From Rikenellaceae bacterium (GTDB taxonomy: Bacteria > Bacteroidota > Bacteroidia > Bacteroidales > Rikenellaceae): a stretch of 64,000 bases of DNA. The stretch's first letter is position 1. The number at the start of each line of letters is the position of its first letter. Under the pieces are notes generated by a model. The model was not told where the DNA came from. It saw only the letters and a list, made by a program, of their open reading frames with translations, and ran no database searches. The translations under genes were made by a program, and so were the position numbers. Positions 25,697 to 35,493 of the stretch are shown in pieces. Where the stretch lies: assembly GCA_021201795.1 (NCBI GenBank), contig JAJQEF010000020.1:28347-92346 (forward strand), read 5' to 3'.

Positions 25697-27052
25697 ATGA
25701 TAGATTTAGCAATTATAGGCGCAGGGCCTGCTGGATATGTTGCTGCCGAGAGAGCAGGAGCTAAAGGGCTGAAGGTCGTGCTCTTCGAGAAAAAAGAACT
25801 CGGTGGAGTGTGTCTTAACGAGGGATGTATCCCAACCAAGACGCTTCTTTACAGCGCAAAAGTTTACGACACTGCTAAGCATGGTGACAAATACGGAGTA
25901 TTTGCACCGGACGTAACGTTCGATTTCAAAAAAATAACCGATCGCAAAAACAAAGTAGTTAAAAAACTCGTAGGCGGTGTTGGTGCTAAAATGAAGGCAC
26001 ACCATGTAGAAGTCATTAAAGGCAACGCTTATATTAAAGAGCGCGGTTCCGAAGGAATCGAGATCGAATCTGCCGGACAGAGTTACTTCGCTAAGAACCT
26101 GCTGGTCTGCACCGGTTCTGAGGCATTCGTTCCGCCGATTCCCGGATTGGAGTCTACAGGAGACGTTATCCTTACCAACAGGGAGATACTCGCACTTACC
26201 GAAAAACCGGAATCGCTGGTTATAATCGGAGGCGGTGTTATCGGAATGGAGTTCGCAAGTTTCTTTAACAGCATGGGCACTAAGGTCACTGTTATCGAGA
26301 TGCTCGATGAGATACTTACCGGCATGGATAAAGGCATGAGCGCTATGCTCCGCGATATGTACGCGAAGAAAGGAGTGGAATTCAACCTGCAGGCCAAAGT
26401 CGTGGAAATAAAGGGTAATGAAGTGGTCTTCGAAAAAGACGGACAGAAACAGTCCGTTAAAGGCGATAAAATTCTTGTCAGTGTCGGAAGGCGCGCGGTT
26501 ATAGCAGGATTCGGACTGGAGAACTTAGGTGTGGAACTGTACCGCGGAGGTATTAAAGTCGACGAGAAAATGAAGACCAACGTACCTAACGTATATGCGG
26601 CAGGAGACGTTACCGGATTCTCTCTTCTTGCTCACACTGCGAGCCGTGAGGGCGAAGTCGTCGTCAATAACCTAACAGGACGTAATGATATAATGAGATA
26701 TAACGCTATTCCTGGCGTAGTTTATACCAATCCGGAAATTGCAGGCGTAGGACTTACCGAAGAAGCTGCCAAAGCTAAAGATATCCCTTACAGGGTGGCA
26801 TCGCTTCCTATGGCTTACGCGGGGCGCTTCATCGCTGAGAATGAAGGCGGAAGCGGCGTCTGTAAGGTACTTGTAGGTGAAAAATACGGTGAAATATTAG
26901 GTGTCCATATGCTCGGAAATCCGTCTAGCGAGATGATATACGGAGCCTGTATGGCTATCGAGCAGGAGATGACGTTGAAAGAGATGGAAGAAGTCGTCTT
27001 CCCTCATCCTACTGTTTCCGAGATATTTAAAGAGACCGTATTCTCGTTTTAA
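25697..27052 (+). CDS. lpdA: Dihydrolipoyl dehydrogenase (E3)
   Basis: A 451-residue FAD-dependent disulfide oxidoreductase that reoxidises dihydrolipoyl groups with NAD+. The FAD-binding GAGPAGYVAAERA is at residues 8-20. The redox-active pair C39/C44 lies in GGVCLNEGCIPTK. The NAD-binding VIIGGGVIGMEFASFF and the second FAD motif VYAAGDVTG are present, and the C-terminal FPHPTVSE provides the catalytic His of the partner subunit. It lies between the small membrane protein and E1. Confidence 0.96.
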   Translation: MIDLAIIGAGPAGYVAAERAGAKGLKVVLFEKKELGGVCLNEGCIPTKTLLYSAKVYDTAKHGDKYGVFAPDVTFDFKKITDRKNKVVKKLVGGVGAKMKAHHVEVIKGNAYIKERGSEGIEIESAGQSYFAKNLLVCTGSEAFVPPIPGLESTGDVILTNREILALTEKPESLVIIGGGVIGMEFASFFNSMGTKVTVIEMLDEILTGMDKGMSAMLRDMYAKKGVEFNLQAKVVEIKGNEVVFEKDGQKQSVKGDKILVSVGRRAVIAGFGLENLGVELYRGGIKVDEKMKTNVPNVYAAGDVTGFSLLAHTASREGEVVVNNLTGRNDIMRYNAIPGVVYTNPEIAGVGLTEEAAKAKDIPYRVASLPMAYAGRFIAENEGGSGVCKVLVGEKYGEILGVHMLGNPSSEMIYGACMAIEQEMTLKEMEEVVFPHPTVSEIFKETVFSF

Positions 27053-27101
27053 ACAAACAATTAACAAAGTTATTAACAGAAAATTTTAAAAATATAAAGT
27101 T

Positions 27102-29576
27102 ATGCCTAAATCGCAATACATCGACCCGGATAAAATGAGACAGGCTGGGGAAATCAAATTTACACCGATACCTGTAAATCAGTATAAAAAATCCGTAAAG
27201 GACGAGCTCAAGGATAAAAATTTCACTAAAGAAGACCTCAAAAGAATCTACCATGACATGGTAGTGATCCGTGAATTCGAAACCATGCTCAACCTTGTTA
27301 AAACAACAGGTGGATACAAGGGTGTCGAATACAATAACCCTGGACCTGCACATTTATCTGCCGGACAGGAAGCTGCTGCCGTAGGTATGGCTTACAATCT
27401 AACTATCGACGACTTTATCTTCGGTTCCCACAGAAGTCACGGAGAAATTCTCGCTAAGGGTCTGCGCGCAATCGAACTTCTCAGCGATGAGAAGCTTAGT
27501 GAAATTATGAACGGATTCTGGGATGGTGCTACGGTTAAAGTGGTCGAAGCCGGATTTAAAGGTTCTGTTAAGGATCTTGCTAAAAGATTCCTTGTTTACG
27601 GTGCGATGGCAGAGGTGTTCGCTCGCGTAACAGGGTTCAATAAAGGGCTCGGCGGAAGTATGCACGCGTTCTTCACACCGTTCGGGATTTATCCTAACAA
27701 TGCTATCGTGGGCGGTAGCGGCGATATAGCGGTAGGTGCTGCACTGTATAAAAAAGTTAACCGCAAACCCGGTATCGTAGTTGCTAATATCGGTGACGCT
27801 TCTATGGCCTGTGGACCTGTATGGGAAGGACTCGTATTCGCTGCAATGGACCAGTTTAAAACCCTATGGGAAGGTGATATGAAAGGTGGGCTGCCAATCA
27901 TCATCAACATAATGAACAACCAGTACGGTATGGGCGGACAGACCTGCGGAGAGACTATGGGCTACGGACAGGCAGCGCGTATCGGTGCGGGTGTGAACCC
28001 TGAGCAGATGCATGCTGAGCGTGTGGACGGATACAATCCTCTCGCGGTTATCGACGCTTACAAACGTAAGATGAAGGTTCTCGAAGAGAAGAACGGTCCT
28101 GTACTTTTAGACGTTCTTACATACCGTTACAGCGGACACTCTCCATCTGACGCGTCTTCTTATCGTACCAAAGAGGAAGTGGAAGCATGGGAAGCTCACG
28201 ACTGTATCAAAGGGTTTGCTAAACAGCTTATAGACGGTAAAGTCGCTACGCAGAAAGAACTGGATGAAATTTCAAATCAGGTAGGCGACCTTATCTTCGA
28301 TATATTCAAACTTGCTATCGACGAGGAGAAATCTCCGAGAATGGATCTTAAAAAAGAACCGGGACTTATCGGAACAATGATGTTCTCGAACGAGTCCGTA
28401 GATTCTTTATCCGACGCTAAACCGGATGTGAACCATCCTATGGAAGAAAACTTCCGTGTTCAGCAAATAGCTAAAAAAGAACGCTTCGCATTCGATAAAG
28501 ATGGCAAACCGTTCTCTAAAATGAAACAATATCAGTTGAGGGACGGTCTCTTCGAAGCGATTATCGACAGGTTCTACAAGGATGCCTCTCTCGTCGCTTA
28601 CGGCGAAGAAAATCGCGACTGGGGCGGAGCGTTCGCAGTTTACCGCGGACTTACCGAGGCTCTTCCGTATCACAGGCTGTTCAATTCGCCTATATCGGAA
28701 GCGTCTATCGTGGGAACAGCTATCGGTTACGCTATGTGCGGAGGACGTGTAATTTCTGAAATAATGTACTGTGACTTCATCGGAAGGTGCGGAGACGAAA
28801 TATTCAATCAGATGCCTAAATGGCAGGCTATGAGCGGTAATGTTATCAAAATGCCAGTCGTGGTACGTGTATCTGTAGGTTCGAAATACGGTGCACAGCA
28901 CTCTCAGGACTGGACTTCGCTCGTGGCTCATATCCCCGGACTTAAAGTCGTATTCCCTGTAACACCATACGATGCGAAGGGGCTTATGAACAGTGCGCTT
29001 CAGGGAACAGATCCGGTAATCTTCTTCGAGAGCCAGAGAATTTACGATATAGGCGAACAGTTCCATGAAGGCGGTGTACCGGAAGGATACTATGAAATAC
29101 CTATGGGTGAACCCGATATCAAACGCAAGGGCGATGATGTAACTATCCTTACGATAGGTTCCACTTTATATCCTGCATTGCAGGCTGCCGATATTCTTCA
29201 GGAAAAATACGGCATGAGCGCGGAAGTTATCGATGCACGTTCGCTCGTTCCGTTCAATTACGAGAAGGTTCTCGAATCGGTTAAGAAAACCGGCCGCATT
29301 CTCCTCGCGAGCGACGCTAACTCGCGCGGATCGTTCCTTAACGAGATGGCTCGCAATATAACGGAACTTGCGTTCGATTACCTCGACGCACCTGCGGTGG
29401 TTGTAGGTTCGCGCAACTGGATCACTCCGTGCTACGAACTCGAAGACGCATTCTTCCCTCAGCCGGACTGGTTCCTGGATGCTATCCATGAGAAAATAGT
29501 TCCTCTTAACGGTCATGTACCTTCTCGGAATTTCACCGACGCGGAACAGTTAAGAAGGGCAAAGGAAGGTATCTAA
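27102..29576 (+). CDS. 2-oxoacid dehydrogenase E1, fused alpha-beta, with insertion
   Basis: An 824-residue thiamine-diphosphate enzyme. The alpha part (to about 420) has a TPP/Mg site at NIGDASMACGPVWEG with IIINIMNNQYGMGG. The beta part (from about 475) begins RDGLFEAIIDRFYKDASLVA, with catalytic Glu in AYGEENRDWGG, and HSQDWTSLVAHIPGLKVVFP. Between SHGEILAKG and GGSMH there are about 42 more residues than in typical E1 alpha chains such as human PDHA1. The fusion guarantees equal alpha and beta. It decarboxylates a 2-oxoacid and loads the acyl on E2; pyruvate is the default guess, but the insertion and the catabolic context leave other 2-oxoacids or acetoin open. Confidence 0.9.
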   Translation: MPKSQYIDPDKMRQAGEIKFTPIPVNQYKKSVKDELKDKNFTKEDLKRIYHDMVVIREFETMLNLVKTTGGYKGVEYNNPGPAHLSAGQEAAAVGMAYNLTIDDFIFGSHRSHGEILAKGLRAIELLSDEKLSEIMNGFWDGATVKVVEAGFKGSVKDLAKRFLVYGAMAEVFARVTGFNKGLGGSMHAFFTPFGIYPNNAIVGGSGDIAVGAALYKKVNRKPGIVVANIGDASMACGPVWEGLVFAAMDQFKTLWEGDMKGGLPIIINIMNNQYGMGGQTCGETMGYGQAARIGAGVNPEQMHAERVDGYNPLAVIDAYKRKMKVLEEKNGPVLLDVLTYRYSGHSPSDASSYRTKEEVEAWEAHDCIKGFAKQLIDGKVATQKELDEISNQVGDLIFDIFKLAIDEEKSPRMDLKKEPGLIGTMMFSNESVDSLSDAKPDVNHPMEENFRVQQIAKKERFAFDKDGKPFSKMKQYQLRDGLFEAIIDRFYKDASLVAYGEENRDWGGAFAVYRGLTEALPYHRLFNSPISEASIVGTAIGYAMCGGRVISEIMYCDFIGRCGDEIFNQMPKWQAMSGNVIKMPVVVRVSVGSKYGAQHSQDWTSLVAHIPGLKVVFPVTPYDAKGLMNSALQGTDPVIFFESQRIYDIGEQFHEGGVPEGYYEIPMGEPDIKRKGDDVTILTIGSTLYPALQAADILQEKYGMSAEVIDARSLVPFNYEKVLESVKKTGRILLASDANSRGSFLNEMARNITELAFDYLDAPAVVVGSRNWITPCYELEDAFFPQPDWFLDAIHEKIVPLNGHVPSRNFTDAEQLRRAKEGI

Positions 29577-29611
29577 TATACACGACTATTAACTGACTTA
29601 AAACTAATTTA

Positions 29612-30793
29612 ATGGCAAATAATAATAAACCGGAGGTGGTGAAGGTTAACGCCCACCTCCACACGCCATACTCGTTCAGCGCCTTCGACGGAATTCCGCA
29701 GGCTCTGGATATGGCCGTGAAAGAAAATGTGAAGGTGGTCGGCATCAACGACTTCTATTCGATGGACGGTTATGCCGAATGGAACGATGAATGCCGTAAA
29801 AGGAAGCTCGCACCCCTGTTCAATATAGAATTTATCAGTCTCAATAAAGAGGATCAGGATGCCGGAGTAAGGGTAAACGATCCCAACAATCCCGGAAGAA
29901 CCTATCTGAGCGGTAAGGGGCTTGCATTCCCGGTTAATCTTCCGGAACCTTACGTATCGCAACTGGCGGACGTGAGGGCGGAATCCAACGGACACGTAAA
30001 AAAGATGTGCGATAAACTTAATAGTATACTTGCTGAGAAAAATACTAACATTACCCTCGACTTCAATGATATAGAACAACGCCTTACTAAAGGTTCTATC
30101 CGTGAACGTCATCTTGCCAAAGCTCTGCGCGAAGCGGTATACGCTGAGTGCGGTAACGACGAAGCGAAGATAAAAGAGATGTTCCGTGCGGTGTTCGGGG
30201 ATAAAGAACTGAAATCTGCTGTTGGCGATCACGCTGCGGTAGAGAACGAGATTCGCGGAAATCTGCTCAAGGCAGGTGGCGGAGCCTTCGTTCCGGAAGA
30301 TACTAAAGCGTTCCTTCCGATGGAGACTGTAAGACAAATCATCCTGGGCGCAGGGGGTATTCCGACATATCCGTTCCTTGCGGACGATGCAAAAGGCGGA
30401 TTTACCGACTTCGAGGAAGACGTGGTTAAAACTGCGGAGATACTAAAAAAACGCGGGATCTATTCCGTTGAGTTCATAACAACCAGAAATAGCATTGAAT
30501 GGCTCGAGAAATATGCCGGATACCTCAGTGAGAACGGATTCGCCGTTACGTTCGGAAGCGAACACAATACCCCTGCGATGGAGCCTGTGGAACTGTTCGC
30601 GCGCGGAGGAGCACCGCTTACGGATAAACTGCTTCGGATAAACTACGAGGGAGCGTGTATAACCGCTGCACATCAGGATTTGGTACGTCAGGGCAAACAC
30701 GGATTCGTAGATAAAGAAGGCAATGCGGATACCGGTAATACGGCATACTATATCGAGTATGGAGATAAGGTAATTAAAGAAGCTATCGGATAG
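29612..30793 (+). CDS. PHP-domain metal-dependent protein
   Basis: 393 residues. The N-terminal KVNAHLHTPYSFSAFDGIPQ has the HxH motif of PHP (polymerase and histidinol phosphatase) phosphoesterases, followed by NDFYSM, FNIEFIS, and later GSEHNTP and AAHQDL, which supply further candidate ligands. PHP enzymes remove phosphate or hydrolyse nucleotides with a trinuclear metal centre. A middle region (about 125-260) has no match I recognise. It lies 35 nt after E1 and 11 nt before the aldolase-SDR fusion. A phosphatase or hydrolase step on a pathway sugar phosphate would fit, by inference from position only. Confidence 0.8.
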   Translation: MANNNKPEVVKVNAHLHTPYSFSAFDGIPQALDMAVKENVKVVGINDFYSMDGYAEWNDECRKRKLAPLFNIEFISLNKEDQDAGVRVNDPNNPGRTYLSGKGLAFPVNLPEPYVSQLADVRAESNGHVKKMCDKLNSILAEKNTNITLDFNDIEQRLTKGSIRERHLAKALREAVYAECGNDEAKIKEMFRAVFGDKELKSAVGDHAAVENEIRGNLLKAGGGAFVPEDTKAFLPMETVRQIILGAGGIPTYPFLADDAKGGFTDFEEDVVKTAEILKKRGIYSVEFITTRNSIEWLEKYAGYLSENGFAVTFGSEHNTPAMEPVELFARGGAPLTDKLLRINYEGACITAAHQDLVRQGKHGFVDKEGNADTGNTAYYIEYGDKVIKEAIG

Positions 30794-30797
30794 GAGG
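30792..30797 (+). promoter_or_regulatory. Strong Shine-Dalgarno of the aldolase-SDR gene
   Basis: AGGAGG, 7 nt before the ATG at 30805 and overlapping the preceding TAG stop. Such strong sites are rare in Bacteroidetes and suggest a need for efficient re-initiation here. Confidence 0.6.
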
Positions 30798-30804
30798 AAC
30801 AGAA

Positions 30805-32766
30805 ATGGAAGAATTGAAAAAACTGATCGATATATCCAGGCATTACGGATGCGACAGTAGGTACGTGATCGCTGGAGGAGGAAATACCTCATACAAGAAC
30901 GAAGGTAAACTGTGGGTCAAAGCGAGCGGATATGCCCTTGCTACTATTGTCGAAGAAGGATTCGCCGTCCTCGACCGCGATAAACTCAACGCGATGGCCT
31001 TCAGGGAATACAGCCCGGATACAGCCGAACGCGAAGAGCAGGTTAAGAACGATCTTGCGGACGCATGTATAACCAAAGATAGAAGACCGTCCGTCGAGAC
31101 CTCACTTCATAACGCCATGAGTGCGAGCTTCGTAATCCACCTGCATCCCACCCTTATCAACGGTCTGATGGGGGCGCAGAACGCAGAAGCCGACACCAAA
31201 AGGATTCTGGGCGAGGAAGTTCTATATATACCTTACATCGATCCGGGTTATGTCCTTTATAAAGAGGTCGATAACCGCGTGCGCGATTATAAGGAAAAAT
31301 TCGGTAAAGAACCGGAAGTCATTCTTCTTCAGAACCACGGAGCCTTCGTAGGCGCGGACTGTCCTGAAAAAGTAAAGGAAATTTATACCGGAATTCTCGA
31401 AAAACTGGAAAAAGAGATCAAACAACCGCTTCCGGAAGGAGAGGTCGATGTTTGCCGCTGCGCGCAGAAAGTTGTTCCTGCGATAAGAATGATGTTATCC
31501 AAAGAGTCGCTTAAAACCCTGAAGGTTAAGAATAATGCTCTAATAGATTACTTCGTGTCCGATGCGGAGAACTATAAAAAAGTATCGAGACCGTTCTCAC
31601 CTGACGCTATCGTTTACTGCAAATCGAACTATATTTATATAGGTTCCGAGTGTGAACCCGAGAATATAATATCTATCGCACAGGCGGAGATCGAAAAATT
31701 TACGGCTAAGTTCGGATACCAGCCTAAGGTAATACTTATCAAAGGACTGGGACTTATTGCCGTGGGGGACAATGCGGCGCAGTGCGACATTATTCTCGAT
31801 GTATTCGAGGATATGATGAAAATAGCTTACTATGCGCAGTCGTTCGGCGGCGAGCACCCTATGACCCAGGAACAAATAGACTTTATCGATAACTGGGAAG
31901 TCGAAAACTACCGCCGTAAGATCAGCGCAGGAGCCGTAGCCGGGCGTGCCGAAAATAAAAATATTGTAGTTACCGGTGCCGCGCAGGGATTTGGCGAAGG
32001 AATTGCACGCTGTCTTGTAGGGCAGGGAGCTAATATTATCGTTGCCGATCTTAACGAAGAAGTAGGTAATGCGACCTCTTGCAGACTCAACGGAATGGCT
32101 AAGAGCAACCGCGCGATATTCGTTAAAACTAACGTCGCGGACCTGCAGAGCCTCGACGAACTTATGCACCAAAGCGTGTGTAGCTTCGGAGGGATCGACA
32201 TATTTATCAGCAACGCAGGGGTTCTGCGTGCAGGAGGTCTGGAGGATATGACGCCTGAGAATTTCGAGTTCGTAACGAAGATAAACTACAACGCTTACTT
32301 CTATTGTGCTAAGGCGGTGTCGCCTATAATGAAGCTGCAGACTAAATATTCGGACGATAAATACTGCGACATAATACAGGTAAATTCCAAATCCGGACTT
32401 CGTGGAAGCAAAGCCAACTTCGCTTATGCAGGAGGTAAATTCGGTGGAGTGGGGCTCACTCAGTCGTTCGCGCTGGAACTTGCACCGTTCAGGATCAAGG
32501 TAAATTCTATCTGTCCCGGCAACTTCTACGAGGGACCGCTATGGTCCGATCCGGAGAACGGATTGTTCGTACAATATCTCCGCGCAGGCAAGGTTCCCGG
32601 AGCTAAGACTATCGAGGATGTGAAGGAATTCTATATGGCTCAGGTTCCCATGCGCAAAGGGTGTTCGCCGGAGGATGTAACGAAGGCGGTGTTGTACCTT
32701 GTAGAACAGACTTGCGAAACAGGACAGGCGATCCCGATTACAGGCGGACAAGTTATGCTTAATTAG
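30805..32766 (+). CDS. Class II aldolase / short-chain dehydrogenase fusion
   Basis: 653 residues with the same architecture as RhaEW/YuxG proteins. The N-terminal class II (zinc) aldolase domain has VIAGGGNTSYKN, the proton-relay/ligand region RPSVETSLHNAM, metal-binding HLHP and LLQNHGAFVG. The C-terminal SDR domain (from about 385) has the cofactor loop VTGAAQGFGEGIARCL, ISNAGVL and the catalytic Ser..YxxxK in QVNSKSGLRGSKANFAYAGGK. In RhaEW the aldolase splits rhamnulose-1-phosphate and the SDR oxidises the lactaldehyde. No rhamnose isomerase or kinase is near, so the substrate here may differ. Confidence 0.92.
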   Translation: MEELKKLIDISRHYGCDSRYVIAGGGNTSYKNEGKLWVKASGYALATIVEEGFAVLDRDKLNAMAFREYSPDTAEREEQVKNDLADACITKDRRPSVETSLHNAMSASFVIHLHPTLINGLMGAQNAEADTKRILGEEVLYIPYIDPGYVLYKEVDNRVRDYKEKFGKEPEVILLQNHGAFVGADCPEKVKEIYTGILEKLEKEIKQPLPEGEVDVCRCAQKVVPAIRMMLSKESLKTLKVKNNALIDYFVSDAENYKKVSRPFSPDAIVYCKSNYIYIGSECEPENIISIAQAEIEKFTAKFGYQPKVILIKGLGLIAVGDNAAQCDIILDVFEDMMKIAYYAQSFGGEHPMTQEQIDFIDNWEVENYRRKISAGAVAGRAENKNIVVTGAAQGFGEGIARCLVGQGANIIVADLNEEVGNATSCRLNGMAKSNRAIFVKTNVADLQSLDELMHQSVCSFGGIDIFISNAGVLRAGGLEDMTPENFEFVTKINYNAYFYCAKAVSPIMKLQTKYSDDKYCDIIQVNSKSGLRGSKANFAYAGGKFGGVGLTQSFALELAPFRIKVNSICPGNFYEGPLWSDPENGLFVQYLRAGKVPGAKTIEDVKEFYMAQVPMRKGCSPEDVTKAVLYLVEQTCETGQAIPITGGQVMLN

Positions 32767-32785
32767 AAATGTAAAAATTAAAGAT

Positions 32786-34063
32786 ATGAAAACTAAAGCG
32801 GTTAGATTGTACGGCAAGAAGGACCTTCGTCTCGAAGAGTTCGATCTGCCTCGGATCAAAGACGACGAAATATTAGCCAAAGTGGTTTGCGACAGCCTTT
32901 GTATGTCATCATACAAGGCTTCCACCGAGGCGGACAAACATAAACGCGTACCGAGGGACATAGACAAAAATCCCGTCATCATAGGACATGAATTTGCCGG
33001 AGAGATCGTAGAAGTAGGCTCTAAATGGGCGGATGCGTTCAGGGCAGGGGATAAATTCTCGATTCAGCCAGCGCTGAACTACGAGGATGGTCCGGTGGGA
33101 GTGCTGAGTGCACCGGGATATTCTTACCGATACGTAGGTGGAGATGCGACTTATGTGATTATCCCTAAAGAAGTTATGGAGCAGTGGTGTTTGTTGAAGT
33201 ACAACGGTGCCGGATATTATCCTGCTTCGCTGTCCGAACCTTTGTCATGCGTAATAGGTGCAATGCACGCGAATTACCACACTACCCCGGGATCTTATAT
33301 CCATAAAATGGAGATCGTCGAAGGAGGTAATATGGCGATCCTTGCAGGTGTGGGGCCAATGGGGCTCGCAGCTATAAATTATGTTATAAATCGGACCGAC
33401 AGGAAGCCTAAACTTGTTATAGTTACAGATATCGATCAGACCCGTTTAGACAGGGCCGCTTCTTTATATACTCCTGAGCAGGCTGCAACAAATGGCATAG
33501 AATTACGTTATGTCAATACAGGTGCGATGAGTGATGCGGTTAAGGAACTGAGGGATATTACGGAGGGCAAAGGCTACGACGACGTATTAGTGTTCGCCCC
33601 GGTGGCATCGGTCATACAACAGGCGGACGGTATACTCGCCTTCGACGGATGCCTTAATTTCTTCGCAGGTCCTTCGAATCCTGAATTTACCGCTCCGATG
33701 AATTTTTACAACGTTCACTACGCTTACACACACGTAGTCGGAACGAGCGGTGGAAATATGGACGATATGGTAGAGGCTCTCGATCTTATGGGCAAAGGAC
33801 TCGATCCGGCAGGACTGGTTACACACATCGGAGGTTTGAACGCCGTTGCAGAGACTACATTGAATCTGCCGAATATACCTGGAGGTAAGAAACTTATCTA
33901 TACACATATAGATATGGAGTTGACCGCAATAGCCGATTTTGAAAAAAAGGGAGAAAAATGTCCGATATTCAAAAAACTTGCCGATATTTGCACCGGCAAT
34001 AACGGACTTTGGAGTGTGGAAGCTGAAGAGTATCTGCTCGCCAATGCCGATAAATTAGGATAG
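32786..34063 (+). CDS. Zinc-type medium-chain dehydrogenase (sorbose-1-phosphate reductase-like)
   Basis: A 425-residue MDR-family polyol dehydrogenase. The N-terminal catalytic domain has the first zinc ligand in VCDSLCMSSYKAS, then VIIGHEFAGEIVEVGS (second ligand). The Rossmann part has NMAILAGVGPMGLAAINYVI and TDIDQTRLDRA. It resembles L-sorbose-1-phosphate reductase-type enzymes more than classical alcohol dehydrogenase, particularly in the long C-terminal region with HVVGTSGGNMDDMVEALDLM. It likely oxidises or reduces a polyol or ketose phosphate with NAD(P). It is 19 nt downstream of the aldolase-SDR gene. Confidence 0.87.
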   Translation: MKTKAVRLYGKKDLRLEEFDLPRIKDDEILAKVVCDSLCMSSYKASTEADKHKRVPRDIDKNPVIIGHEFAGEIVEVGSKWADAFRAGDKFSIQPALNYEDGPVGVLSAPGYSYRYVGGDATYVIIPKEVMEQWCLLKYNGAGYYPASLSEPLSCVIGAMHANYHTTPGSYIHKMEIVEGGNMAILAGVGPMGLAAINYVINRTDRKPKLVIVTDIDQTRLDRAASLYTPEQAATNGIELRYVNTGAMSDAVKELRDITEGKGYDDVLVFAPVASVIQQADGILAFDGCLNFFAGPSNPEFTAPMNFYNVHYAYTHVVGTSGGNMDDMVEALDLMGKGLDPAGLVTHIGGLNAVAETTLNLPNIPGGKKLIYTHIDMELTAIADFEKKGEKCPIFKKLADICTGNNGLWSVEAEEYLLANADKLG

Positions 34064-34123
34064 TTAGTTCAAGTACGCATGTAATAGTTACGGCGTAAAC
34101 CATAAATAAATTTTTTCAAGGAA

Positions 34124-35422
34124 ATGAAACAGTTGGATACGAAGTTTATGCACCCGGCAGAACAAATCACTGTCATAATCGGGCGCATATACCGTAGCGG
34201 AATGACTACCACTTCAGGTGGTAACATCTCCATCAAAGACGAGAACGGAGACATCTGGATTACTCCCAGTGCAATCGACAAGGGTAATCTTACAGAGAAG
34301 GATATCGTTTGTATTAAAAAGGACGGAACGGTCGTAGGTCCTCACAAGCCCTCTTCGGAGCATCCTTTCCATAGGGCTATCTATGATATGAGGCCCGAGG
34401 TAACTGCGGTAATTCACGCACATCCGCCCGCACTCGTATCGTTCAGTATAGTACATGAGGTGCCGGATACCAACATAATCCCGCAAGCAAAAAGCATCTG
34501 TGGTAAAGTAGGGTTCGCTCCTTACGACGTACCGGGAAGCGCAGCACTTGGCGAAAAAATCGCTAAGGAGTTCAAAAACAACCCGGGAATTAAAGCCGTT
34601 ATCATGGAGAACCATGGAGTAGTGCTTTGCGGTAAAGATATGATGGACGCTTACGAGAGATTCGAAACACTCGAATTCTGTGCAAGAACGATCATCAAAG
34701 CCAAAACTCTCGGAGAACCAGCTTACCTTACTGACGACCAGATCGGACGGTTCGAAAAGTCTATACAGACCAACTACCATTATTTTATTGGTGTTACATA
34801 CCCGTCCGACGAGCGTGCGATACGTACCGACATAGTAAGGATCGTAAGGCGTTCATGCGACCAGGATCTTATGATCAGCACGTACGGAACCGTATCCGTC
34901 AGATGGAGAGGCAACGACTTCCTTATAACCCCTCCGGGAGTACCGCGTTGGGACATTCAGCCGGAGCAGATAGTGCAGGTGAAAGACGGAATGGTCGAAG
35001 CCGGTAAAGTGCCGAGCCGTTCGGTAGCGCTTCATCAGATGATATATCAGATGAACCCGCATATAAACTCGATCATTATGACGCAGTCGCCTAACCTTAT
35101 GGCATTTAGCACTTCAGGCGTGAAGTTCGATGTGAGGACGATACCTGAAAGCTGGATATTCCTTCAGGACATACCGAACGTACCGTTCGGTATGCACTTC
35201 GAAGAACCTGCTAAGATAGCTGAAATGCTCGGTAAAATACCTGCAGTACTCGTAGCCAACGACTCGGTAATCGTGACCGGAGATAAACTTCTCCAGACCT
35301 TCGATAAGCTGGAAGTTGCGGAGTTCAGTGCTAAATCGCTTATTCTTGCAGCACCGATCGGTAAACTAAAACCTATTAACGACAAAGAGATCGAGAGATT
35401 GATGGTTGCGTTCAACGTTTAG
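34124..35422 (+). CDS. Tandem class II aldolase/adducin protein, second domain degenerate
   Basis: 432 residues made of two class II aldolase-like domains. Domain 1 (about 10-200) is complete: TSGGNIS, SSEHPFHRAIY with Glu79, HAHP with His98/His100, and ENHG with the third His near 164. Domain 2 (about 225-425) keeps the fold (STYGTVSVRW, RSVALHQMIYQM) but HAHP is replaced by MTQSP near residue 319, the Glu is lost and NHG has become NDS. Domain 2 therefore cannot bind the catalytic zinc in the known way. It may provide oligomer contacts or regulation. It is the last of the pathway genes before lplA. Confidence 0.9.
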   Translation: MKQLDTKFMHPAEQITVIIGRIYRSGMTTTSGGNISIKDENGDIWITPSAIDKGNLTEKDIVCIKKDGTVVGPHKPSSEHPFHRAIYDMRPEVTAVIHAHPPALVSFSIVHEVPDTNIIPQAKSICGKVGFAPYDVPGSAALGEKIAKEFKNNPGIKAVIMENHGVVLCGKDMMDAYERFETLEFCARTIIKAKTLGEPAYLTDDQIGRFEKSIQTNYHYFIGVTYPSDERAIRTDIVRIVRRSCDQDLMISTYGTVSVRWRGNDFLITPPGVPRWDIQPEQIVQVKDGMVEAGKVPSRSVALHQMIYQMNPHINSIIMTQSPNLMAFSTSGVKFDVRTIPESWIFLQDIPNVPFGMHFEEPAKIAEMLGKIPAVLVANDSVIVTGDKLLQTFDKLEVAEFSAKSLILAAPIGKLKPINDKEIERLMVAFNV

Positions 35423-35429
35423 TAATCCG

Positions 35430-35461
35430 TTTGCGGAAGAACGTTAATTTTGTTATCTTTA
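35430..35461 (+). promoter_or_regulatory. Possible promoter of lplA
   Basis: TTTG (35430-35433), 20 nt, TATCTTTA (35454-35461), one base from TAnnTTTG. It lies in the 71-nt gap before lplA, so lplA may be transcribed separately as well as by read-through. Confidence 0.45.
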
Positions 35462-35493
35462 CGGTTGCAAATAAAACCTTAATCCGCTGAAAG

